From contig NZ_ABLD01000002.1 in the NCBI RefSeq assembly GCF_000172415.1, forward strand, positions 124,001 to 188,000: a stretch of 64,000 nucleotides of DNA. The letters are read 5' to 3'. The translations under genes were made by a program, and so were the position numbers. The notes under the pieces were generated by a model that was not told where the DNA came from, searched no databases, and saw nothing but the letters and a program-made list of their open reading frames with translations. The DNA is from Paraburkholderia graminis C4D1M (GTDB lineage: Bacteria; Pseudomonadota; Gammaproteobacteria; Burkholderiales; Burkholderiaceae). This document shows, one piece after another, positions 50,733-59,119 of this stretch (positions within the stretch are counted from its first letter, which is position 1; each line of letters opens with the position of its first letter).

Positions 50733-51350
50733 GTGATCGATAGTTCAGCCGTTCTCGGCGTGTTATCCGTGTATGTGGCCGGCGTCGTGATTCCAGGACC
50801 GAACTTCGTGGCCGTCGCGCATAAGGCAGCCTCGACCACGCGCACCGAAGCGCTCGCGGTCGTGGCGGGCATCGTCCTCGTCAATCTGTTCTGGGCAAGC
50901 TGCGCGATTCTCGGCGTCGGTATAGTGTTTGCGGCGTTTCCGTGGCTGGCGTTTGCCGTGAAGATAGCCGGCGCGGCTTATCTGATCTGGTTCGGCGGAC
51001 GGCTGATCTTCAAAGCCTCGGCGGGCAACTCGCAAGAGATCGCGCAAGCGCCTGGCGGCAGCCTTCGTCAGGCGTTCGCGCAAGGCTTCGCGACCAATAT
51101 CGCCAATCCGAAGTCGGTCGCGTTTTTTGCCGCGGTGTTTTCGTCGGCGGCGCCGCCGCACGAGAGCGTCGGCACGTTCCTCGCGATGCTCGGCATGGTG
51201 TTCGTCGTGGCAAGCAGCTGGTATGGCTTTGTCGCGCTGACGTTGTCGCATGCGCGAATTGCATCGGCGTATCGGCGCAGCAAGGCGTGGGTCGATCGCG
51301 TGTGCGGCGGCGTGATTATCGCGTTGGGTGTGCGGCAGTTGATACGGTAG
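50733..51350 (+). CDS. LysE family translocator
   Basis: Amino-acid exporter of the LysE/RhtB family, 205 residues with six hydrophobic spans, and the family signature GVVIPGPNFVAVAHKAAS early on. FATNIANPKSVAFFAAVFSS marks the fourth span. It starts with GTG at 50733 (VIDSSAVLGVL), with GGGAG 6 bases upstream. It likely exports an amino acid or related solute; homoserine/threonine and homoserine-lactone are only general guesses. Twelve bases after DUF4337, so probably in one unit. Confidence 0.9.
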   Translation: MIDSSAVLGVLSVYVAGVVIPGPNFVAVAHKAASTTRTEALAVVAGIVLVNLFWASCAILGVGIVFAAFPWLAFAVKIAGAAYLIWFGGRLIFKASAGNSQEIAQAPGGSLRQAFAQGFATNIANPKSVAFFAAVFSSAAPPHESVGTFLAMLGMVFVVASSWYGFVALTLSHARIASAYRRSKAWVDRVCGGVIIALGVRQLIR

Positions 51351-51437
51351 GGGGTTGGTGGGGGCGTATGTTCGCGGACGTCGCCGCATGACGCCGCGCC
51401 GCGTCCACCCCAGTTTATGCGCACAAACTACGGCGCC

Positions 51438-52712
51438 CTACTGCATCGCCGAGCGGGCGCGCTCCAGCAGCAACTCGCGCTCTCGCACATTGCGCGTCAT
51501 CGCCGCGGCGCGTTCGAACTCCGCGCGCGCTTCGTCCAGGCGGCCGAGTTTCGCGAGCAGATCGCCGCGCACACTCGGCAGCCAGTGATAGTTCGCGAGC
51601 GTGGCATCGGCGGCAAGTGCATCGACTATATCGAGGCCGGCCGCCGGCCCGAACGCCATGCCCACCGCGACCGCGCGATTCAATTCCACAACCGGCGAAG
51701 GCGCCACCTGCGCAAGCGCGTCATATAGCGCGACGATCTGCGCCCAGTCGGTTTCTTCCGCGCGATGCGCGCGTGCGTGACACGCGGCCAGCGCGGCTTG
51801 CAGCGCATACGGCCCGCTCGCGCCGCCAAGCGCATGCGCCGTGTTGAGCGCAGCCAATCCGCGACGAATCAGAAGCGGGTCCCAACGGCTGCGATCCTGG
51901 TCCAGCAGCAGAACCGGGCGGCCCTGCGCATCGGTCCGCGCATGCGTGCGTGAGGCCTGAATCTCCATGAGCGCCACAAGGCCATGCACTTCGCTTTCAT
52001 CGGGCACGAGACCGCTCAGCACGCGCCCGAGCCGCAGCGCTTCTTCGCTGAGCGCCGGGCGCATCCAGTCGTCGCCGGCCGTGGCCGAATAACCTTCGTT
52101 GAAAATCAGATAGATCACTTGCAGCACCGACGCGAGCCTCGGCGCGCGCGCGTCGGCCTGCGGCACCTCGAACGGCACTTTCGCCGCCGACAGCGTGCGC
52201 TTCGCCCGCACGATCCGTTGCGCGATAGTCGGCTCGGGTACGAGAAACGCGCGCGCGATTTCATCCGTCGTCAGACCGCCGAGCAGGCGCAGTGTGAGTG
52301 CGACGCGCGCGTCCGTCGACAACACCGGATGACACGCGGTGAACACGAGCCGCAGCAAGTCGTCGCCGATGTCGTCGGCACGCGCCGCATCCAGCGCATC
52401 GACGAAATCGGGCACCAGATGCGCCTCGAGTGCGTCCATGTCGTGGCCCAGTTCCTGGCGCTTGCGCGCGTGCAGCGCTTCCTGCCGCAAGCGGTCGAGC
52501 GCGCGATTTTTTGCAGTCGCCATCAGCCACGCTCCGGGATTGTCAGGCACGCCCGCGTCCGGCCAATGTTCGAGCGCGGACACGAGCGCGTCCTGCGCCA
52601 GTTCTTCGGCGAGCCCGACGTCGCGCACCATCCGCGCGACGTGGGCGATGACCTTGGCGGACTCGATCCGCCAGACGGCCTCGATGGCACGATGAGTGGC
52701 CAGTTTCGTCAC
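51438..52712 (-). CDS. ECF42-type RNA polymerase sigma factor
   Basis: Extracytoplasmic-function sigma factor of 424 residues with the long C-terminal helical (TPR-like) extension of the ECF42 group. Sigma2 at about 8-78 (EAVWRIESAKVIAHVARMVRDVGLAEELAQDALVSALEHW in pieces), sigma4 at about 115-170 (ALTLRLLGGLTTDEIARAFLVPEPTIAQRIVRAKRTL in pieces), then the group hallmark VLQVIYLIFNEGYSAT and a helical tail. No anti-sigma gene is adjacent, as is typical. It follows the VOC gene by 4 bases. ECF42 groups are known to sit with DGPF-motif (YciI-like) genes, exactly as here. Confidence 0.92.
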   Translation of the reverse strand: MTKLATHRAIEAVWRIESAKVIAHVARMVRDVGLAEELAQDALVSALEHWPDAGVPDNPGAWLMATAKNRALDRLRQEALHARKRQELGHDMDALEAHLVPDFVDALDAARADDIGDDLLRLVFTACHPVLSTDARVALTLRLLGGLTTDEIARAFLVPEPTIAQRIVRAKRTLSAAKVPFEVPQADARAPRLASVLQVIYLIFNEGYSATAGDDWMRPALSEEALRLGRVLSGLVPDESEVHGLVALMEIQASRTHARTDAQGRPVLLLDQDRSRWDPLLIRRGLAALNTAHALGGASGPYALQAALAACHARAHRAEETDWAQIVALYDALAQVAPSPVVELNRAVAVGMAFGPAAGLDIVDALAADATLANYHWLPSVRGDLLAKLGRLDEARAEFERAAAMTRNVRERELLLERARSAMQ

Positions 52713-52716
52713 AGGC

Positions 52717-53124
52717 TCAGCCCGCCGCCTTGGCGTTCGGGTCCATGTAGATCAGCTCCCAGATATGTCCGTCGATGTCCTCAAATCCGTGGCCGTACAT
52801 GAAGCCGTAGTCCTGCGGCGCGCGCGGCACGCTGCCGCCCGCTTCGACTGCTTTGGCGACCAGCGCGTCGACTTCGCCCCGGCTTTCGCACGACAGGCCG
52901 ACGAGTGTTTCCGTACTTTCCTTCGGATCGCAAAGCGATTTGCGCGTGAACGACTTGAAGAGGTCTTTCACGAGCAGCATCGCGTAAAGGTTTTCACCGA
53001 GGATCAAACATGCGGCCTGATCGTTGGTGAATTGCGGATCGAAGCCGAAACCGAGCGCGCTGAAAAATGCCTTCGACCGTTCGAGATTACCGACGGCGAG
53101 ATTCACGAAAATTTGCTTGTGCAT
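52717..53124 (-). CDS. VOC/glyoxalase family protein
   Basis: Vicinal-oxygen-chelate fold protein of 135 residues: MHKQIFVNLAVGNLERSKAFFSALGFGFDPQFTND in pieces, LMLLVKDLF-like middle, and DIDGHIWELIYMDP at the end, with His and Glu positions of a metal site. Members act as glyoxalases, dioxygenases or resistance proteins. The ATG at 53124 is chosen because the fold begins at MHKQIFVNL; the frame is open upstream to 53262 without support. Lies between the YciI gene and the sigma factor (4-base gap), so co-transcribed and part of the ECF42 module. Confidence 0.88.
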   Translation of the reverse strand: MHKQIFVNLAVGNLERSKAFFSALGFGFDPQFTNDQAACLILGENLYAMLLVKDLFKSFTRKSLCDPKESTETLVGLSCESRGEVDALVAKAVEAGGSVPRAPQDYGFMYGHGFEDIDGHIWELIYMDPNAKAAG

Positions 53125-53164
53125 GATGGAATCCAATAATCGGTTCGCGGCGCTCAGCGGCAAT

Positions 53165-53578
53165 TTAGCGGCGGCCCGCTTCAAGTTCGCGGAAACGGTC
53201 GAGCTCCGGACCCGGCTCGAAGTCCTCGAGTTCGAAGAGTTGCCGCACTTCGATTTCGCCATCGGCGTTTTCGCCGAACGGCGCGGGAAAACGCCGCGCC
53301 CATTCCATCGCTTCCTCGCGCGAACGCACCTGGATCAGCGTGTAGCCGGCAATCACTTCTTGGGTATCCGCAAACGGACCGTCGATCACCGAACGCTGCC
53401 CGCCGCTGTAGCGAATGCGCCACCCTTTCGAAGTCGGCTGCAAGCCGGTGGCGTCGAGCAGCACGCCGGCCTTCGCGAGTTCTTCGTGATACGCGCCCAT
53501 CGCGGCCATGAGGGACGCTTCGGGCATTTCGCCGGCTTCGCTTGCGGCGGTTGCCTTCACCAGGATCATGAATCGCAT
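53165..53578 (-). CDS. YciI family protein with DGPF motif (ECF42 module)
   Basis: Protein of 137 residues of the YCII/DGPF family: MRFMILVKATAASEAGE, GLQPTSKGWRIRYSGGQRSVIDGPFADTQEVIAGYTLIQVRS in pieces with the DGPF motif, and EVRQLFELEDFEP at the end. Such proteins are ferredoxin-like; a catalytic or sensing role is unclear, but they accompany ECF42 sigma genes. It is the first gene of YciI-VOC-sigma. A promoter with ECF-type elements lies about 67-93 bases upstream at 53645. Confidence 0.9.
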   Translation of the reverse strand: MRFMILVKATAASEAGEMPEASLMAAMGAYHEELAKAGVLLDATGLQPTSKGWRIRYSGGQRSVIDGPFADTQEVIAGYTLIQVRSREEAMEWARRFPAPFGENADGEIEVRQLFELEDFEPGPELDRFRELEAGRR

Positions 53579-53644
53579 CGCGGTTACTCCTTTTGTCGTG
53601 ACGTTGTAGAGAGCGTGCGGCGCCTTGGCCGCTCTTACTCACAC

Positions 53645-53671
53645 GACGAGCAATGCACGAACGATTCGACA
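53645..53671 (-). promoter_or_regulatory. Candidate ECF42 promoter for the YciI-VOC-sigma operon
   Basis: On the minus strand, TGTCGA, 17 bases, CGTC: the reported form for ECF42 promoters (TGTCGA and CG[A/T]C-type blocks). About 67 bases before the YciI start. The same layout appears at 54100 before the second YciI gene. Confidence 0.65.
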
Positions 53672-53720
53672 GCTATGATGCGTCGCCTGGGGAAAACCCC
53701 GAGCGAAAACCGTCGCTCGC

Positions 53721-54074
53721 TTACATGAAGCACGGGCCGAGCTTGCGTACCTCGACGGTGCACCATGTCGCCGCCGGGCAGGCTTGCGCAATCGCCACGG
53801 CTTCTTCGCGCGATTCGCAATTGAGCAGGTAGAAGCCGCCGATCATTTCCTTCGCTTCGGCGAACGGGCCGTCGACCAGTTTCGGCTGGCCGCCGCGCAC
53901 CTGCACGCGCACGGCGTCGCTGGAGGATGTGAGCGCTTCGGCCGCCAGCAGTTTGCCGCGCTCCTTGAGATCCGCGCCGAAGCGCACCATCTCGTCGTAG
54001 ACTTCGCGGCCCTTGGCCTCGCCGCGTTGCGCGCGTTGTTCCGGGGGTTCGACGATCAGCAGCATATAAGACAT
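53721..54074 (-). CDS. Second YciI family protein with DGPF motif
   Basis: Protein of 117 residues, shorter YciI/DGPF member: MSYMLLIVEPPEQRAQRGEAKG, RVQVRGGQPKLVDGPFAEAKEMIGGFYLLNCES in pieces with DGPF, and CTVEVRKLGPCFM at the end. A separate transcription unit, since 142 bases and another promoter lie before the next YciI gene. Full length for the smaller subgroup. Part of the ECF42 module by position and motif. Confidence 0.9.
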   Translation of the reverse strand: MSYMLLIVEPPEQRAQRGEAKGREVYDEMVRFGADLKERGKLLAAEALTSSSDAVRVQVRGGQPKLVDGPFAEAKEMIGGFYLLNCESREEAVAIAQACPAATWCTVEVRKLGPCFM

Positions 54075-54099
54075 GGCGTCTCCAATGAATGACGCTGCG

Positions 54100-54126
54100 G
54101 ACCGTCAGCCCGGCAGTCGTATGACA
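54100..54126 (-). promoter_or_regulatory. Candidate ECF42 promoter for the second YciI gene
   Basis: On the minus strand, TGTCAT, 17 bases, GGTC, ending 26 bases before the YciI start. Same spacing as the promoter at 53645 with two changes in -35 and one in -10. Weaker alone, stronger as one of a pair. Confidence 0.45.
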
Positions 54127-54415
54127 CAAATGGACGCGCTCATGCGAGCGCGGAAAGCCAGTCTAACAAGCGCGGATCGTTCCGGTAAACCTGCCTCGAT
54201 GGGTAATCGGCCGTCGGCCGTTGAGTTTTACGAAGACTCGTAATAGATGGACGGCAGGCGAATTGAGTTTCGCTGTGCGCGTGGCATTGCGCCGATTTGA
54301 AGCGGTTGCGAACGCGCTAACGTCTGCTTCAAACTAAGCGGCAGTCGGAAGAAGATTGAGCACTTCAATGTGACGCAGCACAACGATCAACAGACGCAAA
54401 ACAGGCGCAAAAAAA
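54127..54415. other. Gene-free stretch between the ECF42 module and the next minus-strand gene
   Basis: About 290 bases with no supportable frame. It contains only ordinary intergenic sequence ahead of the terminator at 54416; no RNA-like or repeat structure is obvious. Confidence 0.5.
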
Positions 54416-54433
54416 ACGCCCCACATGGGGCGT
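54416..54433 (-). terminator. Rho-independent terminator of the gene at 54457
   Basis: ACGCCCC and GGGGCGT pair around ACAT. On the minus strand the stem is followed by eight T residues, 24 bases after the stop of the minus-strand gene. A classic strong terminator. Confidence 0.88.
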
Positions 54434-54456
54434 CCTATCGTCTTCAACTTACCGAC

Positions 54457-54930
54457 TTAAAGCACCGCTTCCGCGATCGCTCTCGTCCGCGCGGACCGCA
54501 TCAAGCCTTCGATCATGCGCGCCTGCGCGTTCGCGATCTCGCTCAACGACGCCACCGAAAGTTGCGCATCGAGAATCGCCAGCGCCGTGCGGAGTCGCGC
54601 GTATTCGTCGTCATTCAACTTCCATGCGCCGGTTCGCTGCTCGCGCTCGTCGAGGTGAACCATCGCCGCGTGTCCGCTCTGAATATCGTCGAGCGTGTCT
54701 TCGCCGAGGCCGAGGCGCGCCAGTTCCTGCGACACCAATAAATGCCGGCTCAACATCATGTGTAGATCGCGCGAACCGTGGCCGTGCTGGAACGCGTCGA
54801 GCGACGCATAGCACTGCAGGATCATCGCGGCGGTAACGGGCTCGTGTGCGCTGCGGCTGTGAGTGAGCGCACGCAATAGCGGCGACATGGCCGGCACATT
54901 GTGTTTGCGGACTCGCGCTTTACTGGACAT
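54457..54930 (-). CDS. Conserved hypothetical protein, 157 residues
   Basis: Helical cytosolic protein: MSSKARVRKHNVPAMSPLLRALTHS, AAMILQCYASLDAFQHGHGSRDLHMMLSRHLLVSQELARLGLG in pieces, and a C-terminal helix IANAQARMIEGLMRS. Not a family I can name. The start at 54930 is firm: AAGGAGGTTGAATCT immediately upstream is an ideal ribosome site. Two tail regions (basic start, Ala/Arg end) suggest a nucleic-acid or protein-binding helical bundle. Ended by the terminator at 54416. Confidence 0.72.
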   Translation of the reverse strand: MSSKARVRKHNVPAMSPLLRALTHSRSAHEPVTAAMILQCYASLDAFQHGHGSRDLHMMLSRHLLVSQELARLGLGEDTLDDIQSGHAAMVHLDEREQRTGAWKLNDDEYARLRTALAILDAQLSVASLSEIANAQARMIEGLMRSARTRAIAEAVL

Positions 54931-55121
54931 AGATTCAACCTCCTTCGCTAACTCTCGGCTTCGTCGCCACATCGGTACGATTTTCCGGCGACGAATGCCG
55001 CCGATGCGCCGGCGGCTCGACAGCCTCTAATGTGAGTCTGTGTAAGCATGATGGCAAGCCTTTATTAAGACCCGCTTAAACGGCGAAATTCCCGGTCGTG
55101 CGCCGCAAGTACAAAAAAAAA

Positions 55122-55145
55122 CCCTGTTCCCGCGAGAGAACAGGG
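55122..55145 (-). terminator. Strong minus-strand terminator without an adjacent gene
   Basis: CCCTGTTC and GAACAGGG pair around an 8-base loop; on the minus strand nine T residues follow. The nearest minus-strand gene upstream of it is DUF1488, 650 bases away, so it may end a long 3' region or a small RNA from 55146-55790. Confidence 0.8.
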
Positions 55146-55195
55146 CCGGACAGGATGGAAGTCGTGCTTGCGCGTGGATGCTCGCCGACCTTTAA

Positions 55196-55440
55196 CCATC
55201 GAAACTAACCAAGCTGTTGCTGCTTGTGCTGCTACTGCGAAAAGCAAAACGTTTGCTGCCTGCTTTACCGCTACTGCGAAGACTTTTGTTGCGACGTCAA
55301 CTGCTTGTGTTATTGCTGCTCAAGCTATTACCGGTGCTGCAAAAACTGCAAACTGCAAACTGCAACTTGAAAAAAAACGATCTGCTACTTCACCTGCCAC
55401 TGCGCCACTTGCTTCTACTTCCTACTGCTTTACTGCCCTG
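55196..55440. other. Triplet-biased low-complexity stretch (CTG/GCT-rich)
   Basis: About 245 bases of degenerate CTG/GCT/TGC triplets and CTGCAAA repeats, visibly lower in GC than everything around. Every plus-strand frame gives low-complexity protein: Ala/Thr/Lys-rich, leucine-rich, or cysteine-rich. An open frame of 320 codons crosses it from 55168, but its second half matches no protein and is antisense to DUF1488. It may be the remains of an alanine/lysine-repeat protein gene, or a transcribed non-coding tract read from the other strand to the terminator at 55122. Confidence 0.5.
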
Positions 55441-55684
55441 CCGTGTCGACTGCCACGGCAAACTGCCATCAACGGTACGGTTCAAAACAACGCGGGGGAA
55501 GACCGCGTCGATGGGCTCGGTGATTTGTCGCTCCATGGAAAACAGTTTATGCGAGCGAGCGCTCGGGCAATTGGGCAAAAGGAAGGGCATTGCCACGCCT
55601 GTTTGACGAATGGACGTAACAATCGGGGACGCATGTGGAAGAGCACTGCGGGGAACGACGCGACCGGACACCGCCGCGCGCAAG

Positions 55685-55724
55685 TCAGAGCAACTCGGCG
55701 CGAATCAGAGCAACTCAGCGCAAG
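55685..55724 (+). repeat. Two tandem 20-bp repeats
   Basis: TCAGAGCAACTCGGCGCGAA is followed directly by TCAGAGCAACTCAGCGCAAG; 17 of 20 bases agree. They lie in the gene-free area between the low-complexity stretch and the DUF1488 gene. Nearby, GACGTAACAATC at 55613 matches the right end of the repeat element at 38622. Confidence 0.7.
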
Positions 55725-55791
55725 CAGACACAGCACAACGAATGCGCACGCAGCATCACGTAGACGCTGCGTGCGCAACGATCAATCGACA

Positions 55792-56061
55792 TCAGCGCGC
55801 GGCAAAGTCGCTGATCGTCAGCAGGACTTTTTCGCCCGGACGCGCCAGCATCTTTCTTTCGGCCACAGCGGTGATGCGCTTGCGGCCATCGGCGAAAGTT
55901 TTCAGCATGCGGTCTTCCGCGGCGCCGCGTTGCAGCCAGAAATACTGCTCCAGTGCTTCACGCGTGACGGCGCATTCGAGTTCCCGTCCTCGCGCCGAAA
56001 GCTGGAAAATCACCGCGCGCCCGTCTGGGGAGACGCTTGGTTCAAGCTCGATAATCTCCAT
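55792..56061 (-). CDS. DUF1488-like small protein
   Basis: Small protein of 89 residues: MEIIELEPSVSPDGRAVIFQLSARGRELECAVTREALEQYFWLQ in pieces, LKTFADGRKRITAVAERKM, and VLLTISDFAAR at the end. The plan (short strand, coding for a conserved Cys, helix, closing ILLxxxDF) fits the DUF1488 family of small, function-unknown beta-alpha proteins. The ATG at 56061 has GAGGTGGG 2-9 bases upstream; upstream in-frame residues to 56103 are rejected. Confidence 0.78.
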   Translation of the reverse strand: MEIIELEPSVSPDGRAVIFQLSARGRELECAVTREALEQYFWLQRGAAEDRMLKTFADGRKRITAVAERKMLARPGEKVLLTISDFAAR

Positions 56062-56169
56062 GGCCCACCTCGCAAAGTTGCTTATGCCGCCCGTCGTATT
56101 CAACGAGCGACGCCGAACAAAACTGAATAGACACGCAAGCCCGCATCGGTCTTTCGGCTGATGAATCCG

Positions 56170-56547
56170 CTACTGCGCCGCCGCTACCTCAATCGTAAGC
56201 GAACGTGAAAACGCGTGCATGTCAGCGTGCCCCAACCGAAGCGCAGGCGAAACTGCACGCGCGTGCGTCAGCTCGGGCATACGTGGCGTCGCACTCATCC
56301 ACCGCGAGCGTTTCACACAGAAGTCATGCAATAGCGTACTCAAACCTTCGGACATCGCGTGTGTCCCGCCGCGCACTCCGCGCGACGCGGACGCAATCGC
56401 GAACCAGGAATGCGGCGGCCGCAATTCGTAGGACGTCACACCACGCGAATCGCGGAAACGGAGGCAACCCGTGTCGGGATAGAAGACGAGCGTCGTCACG
56501 TCGCCCTCGATTGCGCGCGTCAGAACTTCGGTTCTCGGGTTCAGCAT
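56170..56547 (-). CDS. Hypothetical protein, 125 residues
   Basis: Not recognised. MLNPRTEVLTRAIEGDVTTLVFYPDTGCLRFRD reads as a short beta-hairpin domain; SRGVTSYELRPPHSWFAIASASRGVRGG continues it; the tail ALRLGHADMHAFSRSLTIEVAAAQ closes with a strand. The start ATG 56547 has no clear ribosome site, and the frame stays open upstream to 56787, so the true start could differ. Natural composition makes it likelier coding than shadow. Confidence 0.5.
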   Translation of the reverse strand: MLNPRTEVLTRAIEGDVTTLVFYPDTGCLRFRDSRGVTSYELRPPHSWFAIASASRGVRGGTHAMSEGLSTLLHDFCVKRSRWMSATPRMPELTHARAVSPALRLGHADMHAFSRSLTIEVAAAQ

Positions 56548-56937
56548 TGTTCGTCGTATGCCAGGTGGCGCCGTCTGTCGGCGTTTCGGCGTGTCGCGCC
56601 GCGAGGTCTCGACCTGCGCGCGTATCAATCCGCGGGTAAGGGCAAAAGCAAGGCACATGCCAATCTGTGTCGAACGCACCGCGCACGGCTTCCGTCGAGC
56701 ACCATAAAGTGCAAACGTAGCGCGGTCTGCGAACGGCGAAGCATCGGCGGCGCTTGATGCGTCGCGGGTAAAGCCGCGGTGGTGCATCGTGTTGTCGACA
56801 GTCGCGTGAGCTGCGATACACGTCGATCAACTGCGCAAGCGAGCACGTTCACACGCCGATGCATGGTAAAAACGCGCAGGCAGCATGACAATTCGCGCCC
56901 ATTCTTACTAACGGCCCGCGCGCCCGCACGCCTCGAC
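56548..56937. other. Gene-free stretch between divergent genes (about 390 bases)
   Basis: No supportable gene; overlapping open frames on both strands are arginine/alanine-rich and match nothing. Probably holds the promoters of the minus-strand hypothetical gene and the acetyltransferase at 56938. Confidence 0.45.
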
Positions 56938-57411
56938 ATGTCCGACCACCAACCTGCGATAACCCTGCGCCCCGCTTCCGCCGACGACGAAACTTTTCTC
57001 TTCGAACTGCGCAAGGCGACGATGACCGAGCATCTCGCGCGCGTCGGCGAACCCGCGGACGACGCCGAGCATCGCGCTCGTTTGCTGCATCGTTACGACG
57101 CGGCGCGCGTGATTTGCGTCGACGGCACGCCTGCCGGTTTGCTCAAGGCGCATCGTTCCGATACCGAATGGCGAGTCGTTCAATTGCAGATCGCGCCGGC
57201 ACTGCAAGGGCGCGGCATCGGCGAACGAGCGCTGCGCACGGTGCTGCGCGACGCCGACGCCGCGACCTTGCCCGTCACGCTCAAGGTGCTCAAGGGCAAT
57301 CCGGCGCGGCGTCTTTACGAACGGCTCGGCTTCGAAGTCGTGAGCGAAGATGAAAGAGAGTTTCACATGAGGCGCGCGCCACGGGCGTCGGCGGAAACTG
57401 AAGCAGAATGA
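56938..57411 (+). CDS. GNAT family acetyltransferase
   Basis: Acetyltransferase of 157 residues: ITLRPASADDETFLFELRKATMTEHLARVGE, QLQIAPALQGRGIGERALRTVLRDA with the Q-G-R-G-I-G acetyl-CoA loop, and LKVLKGNPARRLYERLGFEVV. The opening LRPA..DE..LF.LRK is shared with a broad N-acyltransferase group of proteobacteria; the substrate is unknown. The start ATG 56938 begins at the domain; the upstream in-frame run from 56779 is unlike protein. Stands alone. Confidence 0.85.
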   Translation: MSDHQPAITLRPASADDETFLFELRKATMTEHLARVGEPADDAEHRARLLHRYDAARVICVDGTPAGLLKAHRSDTEWRVVQLQIAPALQGRGIGERALRTVLRDADAATLPVTLKVLKGNPARRLYERLGFEVVSEDEREFHMRRAPRASAETEAE

Positions 57412-57531
57412 ATGGCGGATAAGAACTGACACCGCACGAGCTGACATGACCATTCAGAACCGCGCGTGCAGACCGATGCGTTGATGTGAAGCTGATCCCA
57501 AGCTGATCTGACGAATATTGGCCCGCACGCG

Positions 57532-57849
57532 TCACATGTTCGTATACGAACTGCACCATCCTGGCGCGGCGACCTGCTTATCGCCGAACAAGGTACAGCC
57601 GCCGTAGGCATCCGCAGCCTTGCCCTGAAACAGCGAACATGTGCTGCATTTCTGGTCCGCTGCGTATTGCGGATACTTCGCTTTGTCGACCTTCGACGCG
57701 TCTTCCTTATAGCCGAGCGCTTGCGCTTGCGGGTCGGTCTCGCTGAGTACATTTGCGTTTGCGCTGGCGGCGAAGCCCACGCGCGACATCATGAGCGAAG
57801 AGCCGGCGCTCACACTCATCAATAAAAAATGGCGGCGCGACGTTTTCAT
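57532..57849 (-). CDS. High-potential iron-sulfur protein (HiPIP)
   Basis: Small exported electron carrier of 105 residues. N-terminal Tat signal (SRRHFLLMSVSAGSSLMM, twin Arg at 5-6) is cleaved near AFAASA-type residues about 28-30, leaving a soluble domain with four cluster cysteines: Cys68, Cys71, Cys85 and Cys99 (CSTC ... GGCTLF ... GWCSSY). Tat export fits folding with the 4Fe-4S cluster before export. Found singly in many Burkholderiaceae. GGAG precedes the start ATG at 57849. It carries electrons between periplasmic redox partners, which are not in this window. Confidence 0.95.
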   Translation of the reverse strand: MKTSRRHFLLMSVSAGSSLMMSRVGFAASANANVLSETDPQAQALGYKEDASKVDKAKYPQYAADQKCSTCSLFQGKAADAYGGCTLFGDKQVAAPGWCSSYTNM

Positions 57850-58071
57850 TGTTGTGCTCCGATGGTGGTCATGGCGCGTGTCATCGCGGGGATGAATCAA
57901 CTGCAACGATTCTAGCGTGAGCGGCCATTCGCGCGCACGCAACCACGCATGCTTACGATTTGAATGCACGCGGAGCGCTCGCGAACGCGACTCTCGTTTT
58001 GCGTTTATCCTCTTTGCTCGTTTCTCGCAGTGTTCTCCATCGCAATCGTTTGGTCCCATTCGGAGTTGAGC

Positions 58072-59067
58072 ATGCAATACCGCAAATTCGGCCGCACAGG
58101 GCTGACTGTTTCCCGCCTGTGTCTCGGCACCATGACGTTCGGCCTGCAAACCGAGGAAGACGCTTCGCGCCGCATTCTCGACACAGCCGCCGATGCCGGC
58201 GTGAACTTCATCGACACCGCCAATGTTTATCCGCTCGGCGGCGGCGAGGACAACGCGGGACGCACGGAGGAAATCGTCGGGCGCTGGCTGAAGGGCAAGC
58301 GCGATCGCTTCATTCTGGCCACCAAGGCAGTCGGCAAAATGGGCCCTTCCGCGTGGGATCAGGGCGCGTCGCGCAAGCATCTGCTCGATGCCATCGACGC
58401 CTCGCTAAAGCGTCTCGGCACCGACTACGTGGACCTCTATCAACTGCATTCCGACGACGCCAACACGCCGCTCGACGAAACGCTAGAAGCGCTCGACGTG
58501 ATCGTGCGTTCGGGCAAGGCGCGCTACATCGGCGTGTCGAACTTTCTCGCGTATCGGCTCGCGCGCGCACTCGGCCGCGCGGACGTGCTGCGCGTCGCGC
58601 GCTTCGTCTCCGTGCAGCCGCGTTATAACCTGCTGTTCCGCCAGATCGAACGCGAACTGCTGCCGCTCGCCGCCGAAGAGGAACTCGCCGTGATGCCATA
58701 CAACCCGCTCGCGGGCGGCTTGCTGACCGGCAAGCACAAGCTCGATGCAGCGCCTGCGTCGGGCCGCTTCACCGAAAGCGTCGGCAAGGCGGGCGCGATG
58801 TATCAGGAGCGCTACTGGCATCACCGCGAATTCGAAACGATCGAGCGGCTCAAGAGCATTGTCGAGCCGACCGGCGAATCGCTCACACGCGTTTCGCTCG
58901 CGTGGGTTCTGGCGAATCCGCTCATCACGTCCGCGATTATCGGTGCGAGCCGCGCCGAGCAACTGAGCGACACGCTCGCCGCATCCGAACTCGTGCTCGA
59001 CGACGACATCAAGAAGCAACTCGACGAAGCCAGCGTCGAATATCGTTGGGGCGATGCGGCGCGTTAA
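58072..59067 (+). CDS. Aldo/keto reductase
   Basis: NADPH-dependent aldo/keto reductase of 331 residues, TIM barrel: MQYRKFGRTGLTVSRLCLGTMTFG at the start, NFIDTANVYPLGGGE with the catalytic Asp/Tyr, ATKAVGKMG with the Lys, YQLHSDD with the His, and the cofactor end ...ITSAIIGASRAEQLSDTL. Resembles the YajO/Tas-type group. The start at 58072 with GGAG upstream is preferred; 36 upstream in-frame residues from 57964 are hydrophobic but overlap the promoter zone of the HiPIP gene. Substrate unknown. Confidence 0.92.
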   Translation: MQYRKFGRTGLTVSRLCLGTMTFGLQTEEDASRRILDTAADAGVNFIDTANVYPLGGGEDNAGRTEEIVGRWLKGKRDRFILATKAVGKMGPSAWDQGASRKHLLDAIDASLKRLGTDYVDLYQLHSDDANTPLDETLEALDVIVRSGKARYIGVSNFLAYRLARALGRADVLRVARFVSVQPRYNLLFRQIERELLPLAAEEELAVMPYNPLAGGLLTGKHKLDAAPASGRFTESVGKAGAMYQERYWHHREFETIERLKSIVEPTGESLTRVSLAWVLANPLITSAIIGASRAEQLSDTLAASELVLDDDIKKQLDEASVEYRWGDAAR

Positions 59068-59119
59068 ACGTGGCAGTCAGTATGGCGAGTGATCGCGAGC
59101 CGCAACACGCGCGCTGCGA

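Noticed and set aside
55168..56130. 320-codon plus-strand open frame starting at TTG
   Set aside because: First third is triplet-biased low complexity, the rest is antisense to DUF1488 and to non-coding sequence. No ribosome site at the start.
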